The notes under the pieces: model-generated
Databases searched by the model: none
What the model was told of the DNA's origin: nothing
The model's input: the letters and a program-made list of their open reading frames with translations, nothing else
Part shown: one piece after another, positions 11,269-24,240 of the stretch
Layout of the letters: the number at the start of each line of letters is the position of its first letter
How positions within the stretch are numbered: the stretch's first letter is position 1
NCBI RefSeq assembly: GCF_025698545.1
Contig: NC_068566.1
Span: 41,953,192-42,017,191, forward strand
Reading direction: 5' to 3'
Length of the DNA stretch: 64,000 nucleotides
Source: Gossypium raimondii
Taxonomy: Eukaryota; Streptophyta; Magnoliopsida; Malvales; Malvaceae
Made by a program: the position numbers and the translations under genes

Positions 11269-14200
11269 GTTTGCTTGGTTTCTTGTTTTTTAGTTCGGAA
11301 GAGAACGTGATGAGATGATGACTTGGGCTTCTTTTGCTGTTACAGATTTTGAGAGGGGAATGAGACTTGAGAGCACGTTTAATTAACTTCTTATCATGTG
11401 AGGTAGTGACACACCACATCAAAATACACCCAGCCATTGGTGAGAGATCCCTCTATTATAAAATTTTGATCAAATTAGTCTATCTATTATTAAATTGATT
11501 GATTTAGTCCTTATATTATTAAAAAGAATAAACTAAAACCAAATTGGAATAAAGCTATTTATTGTTTAGAATTGAATTGCGAATGAAATAAATAAATTTC
11601 AAAATATTTTTATACAGTAAATGTTAATTGTGTTACAATATGGCCTTAATTAGTTGATTCTTTTAATAAGATAAGGACTAAATTGATCCATTTAATAACA
11701 GAGGACTAATTTGATTCAATCTCTAGAATAAAGGGACTTACTAAATACTTTTACCATTTTTTCTTGAAAAGAAGAATTAGCCTGAGTTGATAATCAATTA
11801 AATTAAGGTAAGATGTTGTTTGATAAATTGAAAAATTAAGTGTTCAATTTAAGTTACAAAATCTGTTTGATAAATTACTTAAAATTAATTAAAAATATAA
11901 TTAATTTTTTAATAAATATAGGTTTTAAATTATAAAAATTATCTTGTATTTTATCCTAAATTTTAAACATTTCATCTTATTTTAAACAAAAGTTAAATTT
12001 TAAACGTAAAATTTTTATTAGATAATATAATATTAAAATAAATAAAATAAAATAAATTAATTGAAAATATTATTCATTAAGTGCTAAATAGCTCTTATTT
12101 ACTTATAATGGTTCACATTTTATAGAAAAATTCTATGAGATTGTTTTTATTCTGAATTATCAAACATGTGTAAAAATTAATTTTCAATGGATTTAAATTT
12201 TAATAGTTTATCAAACAAGGTCTAAGTATATATATATTAGACAAACTTTTAGTTAAAATGGCAAAATTAAATCTTAAGTTCAAAACCCATCATTTCTCAT
12301 TTGTAATTTTACTTGGATTTTAAATTGTCTTTTATTTTTTTAACAAAGATCATATATGCTCTTTTTGACACATTTCTTAAAACCACCTATAGCCTTACCC
12401 CAATCCATAAATAGGAGAATAATGCGCTTCTACGGACTTGAACCCACGTTCTTCTGCATTGGCAACAATATGTATATTATGGGATTTGAACCCACACAAA
12501 TTGTATTAGTAATATCTTAAATTTACCACTCAATTAAAGATTTATTTTAACTTTATTATGTACAATTTATTACCTCAGTTGGTGTTACAAATTAACTCGA
12601 AAGCAACTTAGGACTAATATATTCATTTAGTATTATTAATTTAACATATTTATATATTTAACTTACAATTTAGTCTATTTTTTATTTTAATACCGTATAT
12701 ATATCATGAGTTTTATTAATTAGTTTCAAATCACATATTTCATTGGTTATTGTATGCTATTTTTAAATACATATCTATGTTCTAAATACATTATTTTCAC
12801 AGCATACACGTGTGATAGAATTTTTAATTTTTTATAAAATTTTATAATATATATTTCTTTTAGTCCTTTAATTTTGGTATGACATAAAATTATGTAATAT
12901 TTAACGATATGTCGAATTTTTTTAAAATAAATTGGGATCCAAGCCAAAAAGAAAAAATGGTTCTAGAGTTGATCCTAAATCGGCTTTGATAGTTCATTAA
13001 TGATTTTTTTATTTGTGAATTGTAATGATTGATTTTGATGAATAATTTAGAATCAATATTTAAAAAATTAAAGCAAAATTAATTAATATTTTAATTCAAC
13101 TAATATTCGATTAATCAAATGAATTTATGATTACATCAACCATTCAAATTAGACTTAAATTAATTAATTAAAATAAATATATAGAATATCTCAAAATATA
13201 TATATAGAAAAATCTAGACATGAAATACAAATTATGTAATTGAAACTTAAGCGATGGATGTCCAAAACTTGAACTTTTCATTACAATCAAGACCCCATTA
13301 GCTAATTCAAAATTAGACATTATATATATTATCTAGATATAAACATTTTATACCAGCATAAAATTTTATTAAATTCTAAAAATAAAAAAAGTATAATATA
13401 TAAGTTATGTAAAATAAAAACATTTCAAAAAAGAAAAAAAGAACCTTATGTTCTAAAACTGTTAAATATGCATTAAAACCTTCAAGGATGAATAGTCAAC
13501 AGTGAACGATCACATTATCAATGTCATAAGAAAAAAAGCAGACACATGAAGCATTTTCATTGATTAGGTATCACCTATTTTGGGCAAACAAGTTTATGTA
13601 CTAAAACAGAAAAAAGGACATAATTTGAGAACCAGATTAAAACTTTGGGAGGAGTATCGGATAATAATAAAAAATCCTCTTACCCTCTATAATTTGTCTC
13701 CAAAGGTTTGATGAAAAATATGCATATTCACTAAATGAGAGGAAAAATCACTAAATGTTTTTAAATTTTTGTCCTCCGCTAACTTAGTTAATCTTCAATT
13801 AGTAAACTTGTTAATTAAATTAATTTTGAGTAAATTGCATAAATGGTCATTTTAAATTAGGATTTATCCTATTTTAGTCACTCTAATTTTTTTCTATTTA
13901 ATCACTCTAAATAAAATAATTGTTATATACTAATTATTTTAGATCGAGTGAAATTCTTAGTTGTATTTTGGATACGGACAAATCAAAAATTAATTGTCTA
14001 ATTAGTTTAACTATCAATCTAATTTACATAGAACAAGATTCAAACTTGACATTAATGTTCCAACCTTAAAACTAATATCATTAATAACCATATTTTGTTT
14101 TCTTTTACTTTTTGCTTTTTAAATAACTTTTATGTAAATAAATGTTATCTATTAACTTTACTATGAATTATTACTAAAAATATGTTTTATGTACAAAATA

Positions 14201-15300
14201 AATTATATTATTATAAAATATTTTTAGATTTATACTTTCCATATAAAATCTATAGATATTCAATCATATTCTCAAAAATATAAAAATTTAAATGTAATAA
14301 AATATTTGAACCAATGACAATGAAATTTAGATATCTATCTTACCATTTTAATAAAAAAAATTATTTTTATTTAAACTTTCAATAATTATATTTATTAAAT
14401 ATTTTTTCACATAATTTAGATAATGATATTTTATGTAAATAAAGGCTATTAATTTGAAATGGAATACCTGATTAGAGCATGTAGGTCTTCAGATTTCTCC
14501 TTGATTTCAACGATCAGAAAAAGGAATGAAGAACGGAAGAAGGAGAAGGAGTCTTACCTGGATGAAGGAGGAACCGGAAGAGGTCCTTGACCAAACTGAT
14601 TTGCAACCCAAGAGGAAGGGGAAGGAGAAAGGAAAGAAGAAGGGTAACCAAACATCAGAAAAGCCTGAAGAATGCAACTGAAGAATATATGGGTAAAAGA
14701 GAAAAAAAATCAACTGAAGTTGCTAAATTTTTCCTAGAGCAAAAGGCTCCAGTCTGGAATTAAACCTCCAGTGAGGTGAAATGCATTTTCAACGTCCTGA
14801 AGAATGCTTTCCAAACAGCCTTTCGTTTACTGACATTTCAATTGCAATTTTTTTTAACCTAAAAAAATCAACACACTGAGAACCAGTTGCATCCAAAGGA
14901 AGCCTTACACTTTGACTGTATAATAAACTTTATTAAATAAAATTGACTTAATCGTAATTAAGCAGACATTGACTGATAAAAAGGTACAAATATAATTAAT
15001 TAAAATTATTATTTAATATGAAATACAATTGTTTATTATATATATTTAATTTAATATTTTCATTTATAATTTTTTATTCTCCTCTCATCATTATAAGTTT
15101 GAATCTAAATACATTTTAATCTCAATCATAGTCCTTCTCACTGTCATTGTTGTTTTTAATCCCATGAAAAAATCATCATCCATCCAAATAAAACTTAAAT
15201 TATTATCTAATTAAATAGTATCACTAACTCAAATCAAAATAACAAATCTAAAAGATAAGACAGTGCCGCATTACATAGCCCACTTCACAATCATTATCAA
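11269..15300. other. Long AT-rich intergenic region
   Basis: About 4 kb without a supportable gene. It contains a Tourist-like MITE (11812-12222), poly-A/T tracts, and a purine-rich block at about 14515-14650 whose reverse strand gives only a low-complexity hydrophobic frame. No RNA gene was seen. Confidence 0.5.
11812..12222. mobile_element. Tourist/PIF-Harbinger-like MITE, copy 1
   Basis: Terminal inverted repeats GATGTTGTTTGATAAA (left) and GACCTTGTTTGATAAA (reverse complement of the right) are bounded by TAA on both sides (11809-11811 and 12223-12225). This is the 3-bp target duplication typical of PIF/Harbinger MITEs. About 411 bp, AT-rich, no coding capacity. A second copy lies at 17024-17478. 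Confidence 0.7.
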
Positions 15301-15622
15301 AGCATTGATTCGCTTGTGGATCTGTAAAAATGGCAGATACAATGCACCCCACTTTATGCAACTGTGATCTATGAACAATCGTTTACTTATTCCAACTGGT
15401 GTAGTCATTTATCACCATCTTCGAAAGGGACAGACACGCGAATTATTATAACATTTAAGCGAAGAAATTTACTCCAAATTCCATTAGCAACTTGTAATTA
15501 CAACAAAACCACATTAACCAACACAAGGGTAACAACAACAATTTAAGATTCCATAAAACCCTAATCCTAAATTTATCGAATTCCGCCAAATTACAGAGAG
15601 AAAAAAACCCTAAGGTCAAATT
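15301..15622 (-). other. Presumed 3' UTR and downstream flank of histone H2B
   Basis: AT-rich sequence directly after the H2B stop. No other gene is visible. Confidence 0.4.
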
Positions 15623-16066
15623 TCAAGAGCTAGTAAACTTGGTAACCGCCTTAGTACCTTCAGAGACGGCGTGTTTGGCGAGCTCTCCGGGAAGTACAAG
15701 CCTAACTGCGGTCTGGATTTCCCTGGAAGTAATCGTTGGCTTCTTGTTGTACCTCGCGAGTCTAGAAGCCTCCTGAGCAAGCTTCTCGAAGATATCGTTG
15801 ATGAAACTGTTCATGATCCCCATAGCCTTGCTTGAGATCCCGATATCAGGATGGACTTGCTTAAGGACCTTGAAGATGTAGATCTTGTAGGTCTCCACGC
15901 TCTTCTTGGCCTTCTTCTTCTTCTTGTCTCCGGCCGCGCCGCCTTCTTTGGGAAGCTTCTTACCGGCCTTCGGCTTCTTCTCGGCAGGGGATTTCTCAGC
16001 GACGGTAGTCTTTTTCTCCTCGGCCGGCTTCTTCTCAGCAGGCTTCTTCTCGGCTTTGGGCGCCAT
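15623..16066 (-). CDS. Histone H2B
   Basis: Intronless, 147 aa. The N-terminal tail (residues 1-55) is a run of KKPAEKK-type lysine/alanine/proline repeats, as in plant H2Bs. The histone fold follows from [20 protein letters not shown], and the C-terminus AVTKFTSS holds the conserved lysine that is mono-ubiquitinated in plants. The protein pairs with H2A in the nucleosome core. The start is the only ATG that gives the conserved [19 protein letters not shown] beginning. A TATA box lies about 100 bp upstream. Confidence 0.97.
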   Translation of the reverse strand: MAPKAEKKPAEKKPAEEKKTTVAEKSPAEKKPKAGKKLPKEGGAAGDKKKKKAKKSVETYKIYIFKVLKQVHPDIGISSKAMGIMNSFINDIFEKLAQEASRLARYNKKPTITSREIQTAVRLVLPGELAKHAVSEGTKAVTKFTSS

Positions 16067-16380
16067 GGTAGATTCTCTTCTGGTTTGTTTTGAGTGGAAG
16101 ACGATAAATTTTGCACGATTTTCTGGTGGTTGACTGCTGTGGTTTTGACAAGGAAGCGGAAATGTATATATAGGAGAAAATGGTAGAGTTTGATTGGAAG
16201 ATTTAGAGAGACGGGGATTGATGGTGTGGCGTTCTTGTGGCTGTTGGATTAATTATTTGGATCGACGGCCTGGAAATGTGCCTTAAGACGGTTTAGCGTG
16301 GGAAACAAAGATGGAAACGTGGCGGAATGTTATTGGAGATATCATGGCGCACAGATTAATGAGCCCGGATCTAATGTATG
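16067..16380 (-). promoter_or_regulatory. Histone H2B promoter region
   Basis: On the minus strand a TATATATA box lies at 16165-16172, about 100 bp before the start codon. A GCCACGT hexamer-like motif lies further out at about 16316-16323, resembling ACGT-core elements of plant histone promoters. The motif assignment is by eye. Confidence 0.5.
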
Positions 16381-16768
16381 ATTGTGTATATATCAATTAA
16401 AATTTATTCAAAGGTATATAAATTATAGTTTTTAAAAATTTTAAAGTAAAATTTATAATAATTTTGTAACAATTTTATTATAAGTTTCTTACTCTTTTTA
16501 TAAATTTATAATATTTTTAAATAAAAAATAAAATGATTATATTTAATACACAATATAATTATTTTTATTATGTTTTAAATATTTTTATATAGGTTTTAAA
16601 TTTAAACCAGTTTTGGATAAAAATATTTTTATTAAAACTAGATTTATCAATATAAATAGTTTTTAAAATTTTGAAAATGTAATATTATAATTATAATTGG
16701 TAATATTTTTAAATTTCTATAAATTTTGTAATTAACAAATTGTAATATGTTTTAACATATCTTACACC

Positions 16769-16801
<33 letters not shown>

Positions 16802-18556
16802 GTAAAAAAATTTAAAATAAAAAGTTGAAGTTGTTTTAACAAATTTTTTTAAAATATGTTTGTTAAAATTTTTAAATTCTTATTTTTTTTTGTGAATAAT
16901 TTTAAAATTTTCAATTTTTAAACACATACTTTTAATGTAGATATGTTTTGAAATTAATTTAATTTAATATTTTAAATATATTTAACTGAAAAATATTTTA
17001 AAGTATTGATAAAGATTAAATAAGGTGTTCTTTGATAAACCAAAAATTAAGTACTGAAAAAATAAGCGTTGAAAAATTAACTATTAAATTTATATTATAA
17101 AATTGTTTGATGTATTACTTAAAATTAATCATGGAATATAATTAGATTGTTTGATAAATATAGATTTTAAATTATAAATAAAAATTCTACATTTTATCCT
17201 TAATTTTAAACATTTCACCTTATTCTAAACAAAATCAAACTTTAAATGTAAAGTCTTTATAGGATAATATAATATTAAAAAGAAAAAATAAAATAGACTT
17301 AATTGAAAATATTCTCCATTAAATGATAAACAGTTTTATTATTTTCCACACTTTTTTAATAGAAAAGTTCTATCAAATTGTTTTTATTTTAGATTACCAA
17401 ACAAACATAAAAAAATTAAATCATTGAAAATATTAATTTTAATTGATTTAAATTTGTAATGGTCTATTAAATAAGGTCTAACTTTTAAGTAATTTTAATA
17501 TTTTATAATAGAAATAAATAAAATATTATGTGATTTTATGCACAATATTTTAATTAGCTTTATTTTATACCACCAAGGAATAATAACCTTTGGAAGAAGG
17601 ATAATTATTTGCTAGTGCAGATACGACTAAAGTAAACAATTTGTTTAAGAAGCAAAAATAACTATTTAAAAAACTTTTCAAAAAATGTATTTAAATTATA
17701 AAAAAAATTCAAACTTTTCAAAGAATGTGGAAATAGAGGGATTTGTGGGCAATTTTCTTAGTTATAATTTCAAAAATTTAAACGAATAAAAATTCAAAAT
17801 TTTGATTTTAAAAATTCAAACTTTTATGAGATCGCACGATATAAGTTCGCACCACCATATAAGCGAACCCACATCTAGAAAATACGTGTCGACATGCATG
17901 GAAATATATCTACAATATCACATTAATGAACAGTAATCATATCATATAAATATATAATTTAACCCATTGAAAATCACTTTATTATATCCTCAACAATTAT
18001 TATAACTCATAATCGTATGTTTATTGCAATAAAAATGACGTTATATTTAGAGCTAATAAACTTTTAAAATTACATATATATTACAAATTACGTATTAATT
18101 AATGTAAAATTATTTGTAGGACGTTAATTAATTATTTCAATAATAGTAAAATATTGCTTTTAAAAATTCAATTTCTTTAAACGATAATTTTAAAGTCCGA
18201 AATTGTCTTTATAATTAAAACATTGCAGGAGTTAAGTGTACATAGTATAAAAGGTAAAGAGTAAGCTAGAATGTCATTTTAACAAAAATTAAAATCAGTT
18301 TCTCAAATGAATTAAAAAATGTAAATGGAATTTTTTAAAATTATAAAAGGGCACTCTTTCAATCTACATGGCAGTCACCTCAGTTGAAAATGCATTTCAC
18401 AAGGCGCGCTTTTAGCGTCCTTTCTGCCACCTCAGTTGAAAATGTCTCTTACAGGAGGCGTTTTCTTTTCTTCCATTTTCAACCGTAATCCTAACCCATG
18501 AAAAATTTCTGAATCCGAGAATCTTAGAATAATTTTCAGACATCCTATCCCGAGAA
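16381..18556. other. AT-rich intergenic region with TA microsatellite and MITE
   Basis: Holds a (TA)n tract at about 16777-16801 and the second Tourist-like MITE (17024-17478). Near 18375-18465 are two copies of CACCTCAGTTGAAAATG followed by CAAGGCGCG or CAGGAGGCG. No gene is visible. Confidence 0.5.
17024..17478. mobile_element. Tourist/PIF-Harbinger-like MITE, copy 2
   Basis: Related along its length to 11812-12222. Left end GGTGTTCTTTGATAAAC; reverse complement of the right end GACCTTATTTAATAGACC; TAA flanks at 17021-17023 and 17479-17481. It is more diverged at the termini than copy 1. Confidence 0.6.
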
Positions 18557-19510
18557 TGTAATAGCCCGTTTTTAATGAAATCGGAACAGTGATTTCGGAA
18601 CCAAATTTGAGTCCTAAAATAGAATTATTTTAATATTATTTCATGGTCTAAATTATGATAGGAAAATCGTATGAAAATTTCGTTAAGAAAATTTTACCGA
18701 TTTGATGCTTAATTAGATGAAAAGGACCAAATTGCATGAAATGCAAAAGTTGAGTTCTAGTAGCTATATGTATCAAATAGATATGGAATTCAAAGTTTGG
18801 GGTTCTTATATGACAAATAGACCATTAAGAGAAGTTAGTAGATAAGGATGATGATTCATCCATGGAAATTTAATTAAAGAAAAGGATGAAATTGGAAAGA
18901 AAAAGATGAAAAGATGATAAATAATTAAATAACCAAAAATATCATCATTTATCATCATCTTTCCCAATTTCTTTATGAAAATCCTAGCTAAGAGAAAAGA
19001 GCTCAAGCAAGCTTTCTTGGCTTAAGTAGATATGAATTATTGTCCCATTTTTAGCAATTTTTATGTTTCCGAGATCGTAATAGCTTAATTAAGCTATTTT
19101 GGGGATTAATTTGCAAAGTTATCAAAGTTCTAGGATTTTTCCATGGATGAATATAGTTGAATTATGAAGTTTTATGGTATAAAATGAAAGGTTGTTGATA
19201 GATAAACATCTTTTGTTAAGGGAATTTTGATAAAAACGTGATTTAGGGACTAAATTGATAAGTTGTAAAATTCATGGAAAATTTCTAATTTTGAGAAATT
19301 TATGGACTATTATTGTTATATGTAAAAAAATTGGCTAGGCTTGGAATAATGACTAAATTGAATGAATTTCATTTTTCCGAGCCTAGAGACGAAATCATCA
19401 TTAATTAAAAGTATAGGGGCAAAACGATAATTTTTCCTAAGATGTGATTTTGATTGAATTGAATGTAAATTGTATTAAATTGATGTTAAATTTACTCGTA
19501 TAGATCCAGA

Positions 19511-20139
19511 TAGGGGTGTGCAAAATTCGGGTAAAACCGAAAAAATTTGGTTAACCGACCGAATTCGGTTAATCGGTCGATTAACCGAATTTTTTTGGTC
19601 GGGGGTCGGTTAATTATTTTTTGATTTTTCGGTTAACGGTTAATTCGGTTCGAAACCGATCGGTTAACCGAAAAAATTAATAAATAAAATTATAATATAT
19701 AAATAGGCCCACTATTCACCTAAACCCAATCTAAACCCAAGTATTCAACCCAACCCAATTACCCAACCCAACCCAACCCAACCCAATCATAAAATTAAAT
19801 TACAAATAATTTAGTAAATAAAAATAAAATTTTAAAACTAAGACTAAAACTAAAGTCTAAAAGTCTAAAAATAATTTAATTATGTAGTGATTCAATTTGG
19901 TTAATTCGGTTAATTCGGGTAATTCGGATAATTCGGGTAATTCGGTTAATTCGGTTAATTTTTAACCAAAAAAAAACATATAATTTTCGGCTAATTTGGT
20001 TAACCAATCAATTAACCAAAAAATTTGGTTCGATTAATTTTTTGAAAAAATTTCGGTTCGGTTAACGGTTAAAGATTTTGAAAGGTCGGTTAATTCGGTT
20101 AATGTTATTTCGGGTCGGTTAACCGAATGAACACCCCTA
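19511..20139. mobile_element. hAT-type non-autonomous element rich in TTCGGTTAA
   Basis: Termini TAGGGGTGTGCA and TGAACACCCCTA are inverse of each other with one mismatch. The 8-bp duplication GATCCAGA flanks it perfectly (19503-19510, 20140-20147), as expected of hAT transposons. About 629 bp. The sequence is dominated by forms of AATTCGGTTAACCG on both strands around an AT-rich centre with ACCCAACCCA repeats. Confidence 0.88.
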
Positions 20140-20454
20140 GATCCAGATAGATCAAAAACGGACTTAGATCGTGGAAAAGAAAAAGTATCGGATTAGTAGT
20201 TTACAAGTCACGGACAATTGTCGAGATAAGTTTGTGTAACTTAATTGTGTATATTTATATGCTTATATTAAGTGTTGAATATGTAAATTGTGTAAATGTC
20301 ATATATGTGTATGTAATTGATTTCATAATTGAAAATCTCTGATAAATATATAAGTCCCGTTTGGATAATGAGATTCGATGGATATAGGGTTCTGTTTCCC
20401 GAAATGGTAGTGTTCCTACATATGTTGCGAACGTACCGTAGCTCGAAAGAACGT

Positions 20455-20775
20455 CCTGTTACAAGCCCTTTCAAGCTTCCCATTATAGTGTTCTTGCGAG
20501 CTTCCCGTTAAATGCTCTTCGGAGCATCTCGATCGGTTGTGACCCTACATGTGTTGTGGGCACACCGCAGCTCTTATGAACATCCCGTTATATGGCTCTT
20601 AGAGAGCTTTCCGATTAAAGGCTCTTTGTGAACTTCCCATTATATGGCTATTCGGTGTTTCCCATTAATTGTACTTTGGAGCTACCTGTTAATTGCTCTT
20701 TGGAGCTACCCATTATAGGCTCTTTGTGAGCTTCCCGTTACAAGGCTCAATGAACTTCCCGTTATAGTGCTTGAG
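20455..20775 (+). repeat. Minisatellite inside solo LTR 2
   Basis: About nine imperfect units of roughly 34 bp with the core GCTCTTTGNGAGCTTCCCGT followed by TATA or TAAT. Units differ by a few bases and small length changes. Confidence 0.7.
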
Positions 20776-20905
20776 AGAAAACTTTCTATTTAAGTGCTCA
20801 TAAAAGCACTTTTAGATATAAATTGACAGATTTATAGTATTGTACACTTCATGTGTACTGCCCAAGTATCTATCGAGAATTCAAATGATTCAACGGGTGA
20901 AATTC

Positions 20906-23900
20906 TGTAACACCCCTTACCCGTATTCAACTCCGGAATAGGGTATAAGGCATTACTAGAACACTTACACATGTAAACGTATTAAACCGGGTTACAAAAA
21001 TTCATTCAAATTTAAATTCTTCAAATTTTTAACATGCTTTTATAATTCTTTACAACATATCCTCAGAATATTATATTCATAACAAATAGGGCCTACGAGA
21101 CCCGATACTTACTCATGTAATTCAATGCTTCATTTCCATTTTATTCAATTCACAATCTTTCATGTTCACAATTCAAATCAATTTCTCAATCCAATATATA
21201 TATTTCAATACCACAATAATTCTTTTAATTCAAATCATATCACTAGAAACTTCCATTTAATTCATGTACACTTCAATATCGTTAAGTTCAATACTAATAC
21301 GTATTCACCATCTAACTCAACGTTTATCAATTATACCATTCATTAACACATTTATAAAATTCTTAGTATTACAATGAAAACATCACTTACGCTTAAATAA
21401 CAACATCAAATCAACTCATCATCCCCTTTTTCGTCATTTTATTCTTCAAGTATGAACTTAGTATTTCATTTCCTTTCCACACCCATTTCCTACGAATATC
21501 ACACAAAACAATAACATATCATTCAACCATAGTCACAAGCTAGTACATTTAAACATAATTCTTTTTGGAATTAACCACATAATAAACCATTTCATGTAAG
21601 TTTACATAATTTAAACATTACCACCCTTTCCATGATCACAAGCATATTCCCATCTAGGCACTTACCATTTCAATGCATAACTTATAAATTTAACGTAGAA
21701 TAATTCAGCAACCACTTGGCCAAAGCTTAAGCGTGTACACTATACATGTTAGCCAAATAAACATATAGCGTAAGCATCATAAGTATGGCCAAGTTCAACA
21801 TTTATTCATGTATCAAACTTACCAACATGAGTTAATCCATAAACCATTCATGGCCTTACTTCATACCAAATCATATATCAAATATACCACATTCACATAC
21901 TATGAAACTTTATTTTCCCATATGAGCTTAAATCATGATCAATAATACGCAAAAGTAAGCATCATTTCTATTTTAACGTTTATCGATTATAATCGAGCAT
22001 ATAACCAATTATACACAAATCATTCATATATATAATTAATTTTCCTCCTCCTCCTCTCCATTCCACATCCTTTATGTATAAAACATGCTTAAATAGCATT
22101 ATACATAATTTCACTATTCACTTATATTTAAATTCAAAGCTGTCTAGTCGAGTTACAGTCACTAAATTATTTTTATCCGGAGCTACAGAGCTCCAAATTA
22201 AGTTCCGTTAATTTTCCCCGAAACTAGACTGACATATCTTCTTACCATAAAATTTTCAAAATTTTTGGCCTGGCCAATTAGTACAGTTTATTCTTTAAAA
22301 TCACCCCTGTTTCACTACTCAACATCTCTGACCTCTCTTCATTAAAAATGAATTATCTCATTGTACAAAATTCGGATGATATTTCTGTTTGTTTCCTTTG
22401 AAAATAGACTTATTAAGGATTCTAAACATATAAATTATAACTTGCAATTATGTTTTTTAAAATTTTTAATTATTTTCCCAAGTAAAAACAGGGGATTCCG
22501 AAATCAATCCGACCCAGCCTCACTAAAATTCAAATATCTCAAAATGTATAACTGTTTTGCTTGCTCTGTTTCTTTTATGTAAAAATAGACTCCTTAAGAT
22601 TTCATTTCATATCTCATTCACTCTCTAATTCAATTTCCACAATTTTGGTGGTTTTTCAAAGTCACACTATTGTTACTGTCCAAAACTGTTTTGTTGCTAA
22701 TTTTACTTTTTCATAATTTCACTTTTTCACTTTCAATCGTTATTCAATTCAATTCCACACATATATTCATCATTCAATCACACTTAACCGTTACATGATC
22801 TCATGTATTTTCACTTAGTCAATTTCTCGATGAACACTTCAGAATAATAACAGATACACGGTGGATTCAGCACACAACAACCACCCTTTGTAATCAATGA
22901 TATCCGGTGGGATCAACACATAGCAACCACCTTATAATTAATGATACTAGTTCACATAGTAGCATGCACATAGTACTACACATGTGACCATCACTATCCG
23001 ATACACGTAGTAGCCTGCACATAGTACTACACACGTGATCGAAGCTATCCGGTACGCATAGTAGCCTGCACATAGTACTACACATGCGACCTATCATTTT
23101 GGTACACGTAGTAGCCTGCACATAGTACTACACACGTGACCATCACTTTCACTTTCACATAATGGCCTACACACAGTCCATGCCACACATGTGATCATTT
23201 CTTTCACTTCATTCGTATCTTTTTTTATTCTGAATGTTCAATCGGGAAATTTCTCACTTTTTCTCATTCTTTTCTTTTTCACTAATCAAAGTCAATTTCT
23301 TGTTTTTCTTGACTTAAAATAACACATTTAACTTATTTAACACTCACATTATTCAATCCAGTCCAAAAATCATATTTTGGAAAAATTACATTTTTGCCCC
23401 TAAAGTTTTACAAAATTATGATTTTGCCCCTAGGCTCAGAAATTAAAATTCATCCCTTATTCTTATGTATTATGACATGATGAACATTTTTCCCTTCTAT
23501 GTCAACATCAAATTCCCACTCTAACACTTATGAACATTAGGTATTTTTACCGATTATGTCGTTTTACTTGTTTTCACTTAAAATCGCTTAGCAAAAGTTG
23601 TTTAACATAATTTCAAGCTTTATATTCTACCATAAAACATCAAAATAAACACATTTCACCTATGGGTATTTTTCCAAATATAAACCCTAGATTAAATTAT
23701 TGCTAGAATAAGCTAAATCAAGTTACCGAGACTCCAAAAACGTAAAGAACATTAAAAACGGGGCTTAGAATCACTTACTATGGAGCTTGGAAGCTTGAAA
23801 ACCCTAGAAATGGCTTCCGCCTTGTGAAATTCGGCCAAGGCTTGAAGATTATGATTTTTGACCTATTTTGTCTTTTTAATACATTTTAATTACCAAATTA

Positions 23901-24240
23901 CCAAAATACCCCTAACTTAAAAATTTCCTATTTCACTTATCTCATATCCATTTTTGTCCACAATGTAACCAATGGTCTAATTACCACTTAAGGACCTATA
24001 ATTTAAAATTTCATAACAATTGGACACTTCTAACATGTAGAACTCAACTTTTACACTTTTTACAATTTAGTCCTTTTGGCTAAATTGAGTGCCCAAACGT
24101 CGAAATTTTTGAACGAAATTTTCATAAATTATCCAATAAAATTTTAGACCATAAAAATATAATAAAAAATAAATTTTTACTCGTCAGATTTGTGGTCCCG
24201 AAACCAATGTTCCGACTAGGCCCAAAATCGGGCTGTTACA
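20906..24240 (-). mobile_element. Solo LTR number 3, reverse orientation, nested in solo LTR 2
   Basis: Read on the minus strand it starts TGTAACAGCCCG and ends TAAGGGGTGTTACA. It is flanked by the perfect duplication AATTC (20901-20905, 24241-24245). About 3.3 kb. The minus-strand 5' part matches the start of solo LTR 2 (GGAACANTGNTTTCGG block), so both belong to one family. No coding capacity. Confidence 0.87.
22948..23145. repeat. Minisatellite inside solo LTR 3
   Basis: Four to five units of about 50-60 bp sharing GTAGCCTGCACATAGTACTA followed by CACACGTGACC-like sequence. The reverse strand gives a spurious cysteine-rich frame. Confidence 0.75.

Noticed and set aside
11102-11437. 111-residue minus-strand frame overlapping the small membrane protein gene
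   Set aside because: The overlapping 116-aa frame has two clear hydrophobic helices and a conserved-looking loop; this one has no pattern.
14507-14713. Hydrophobic minus-strand frame
   Set aside because: It is the complement of a purine-rich low-complexity tract.
15811-16133. Other reading frames across histone H2B on both strands
   Set aside because: They are shadows of the lysine-rich H2B tail.
22894-23121. Cysteine-rich minus-strand frame that looks like a repeat protein
   Set aside because: It is a translation of the GTAGCCTGCACATAGTACTA minisatellite in a solo LTR.
22948-23145. CRISPR-like spaced repeats
   Set aside because: Plant nuclear context, and the spacers are diverged repeat units rather than unique sequences.
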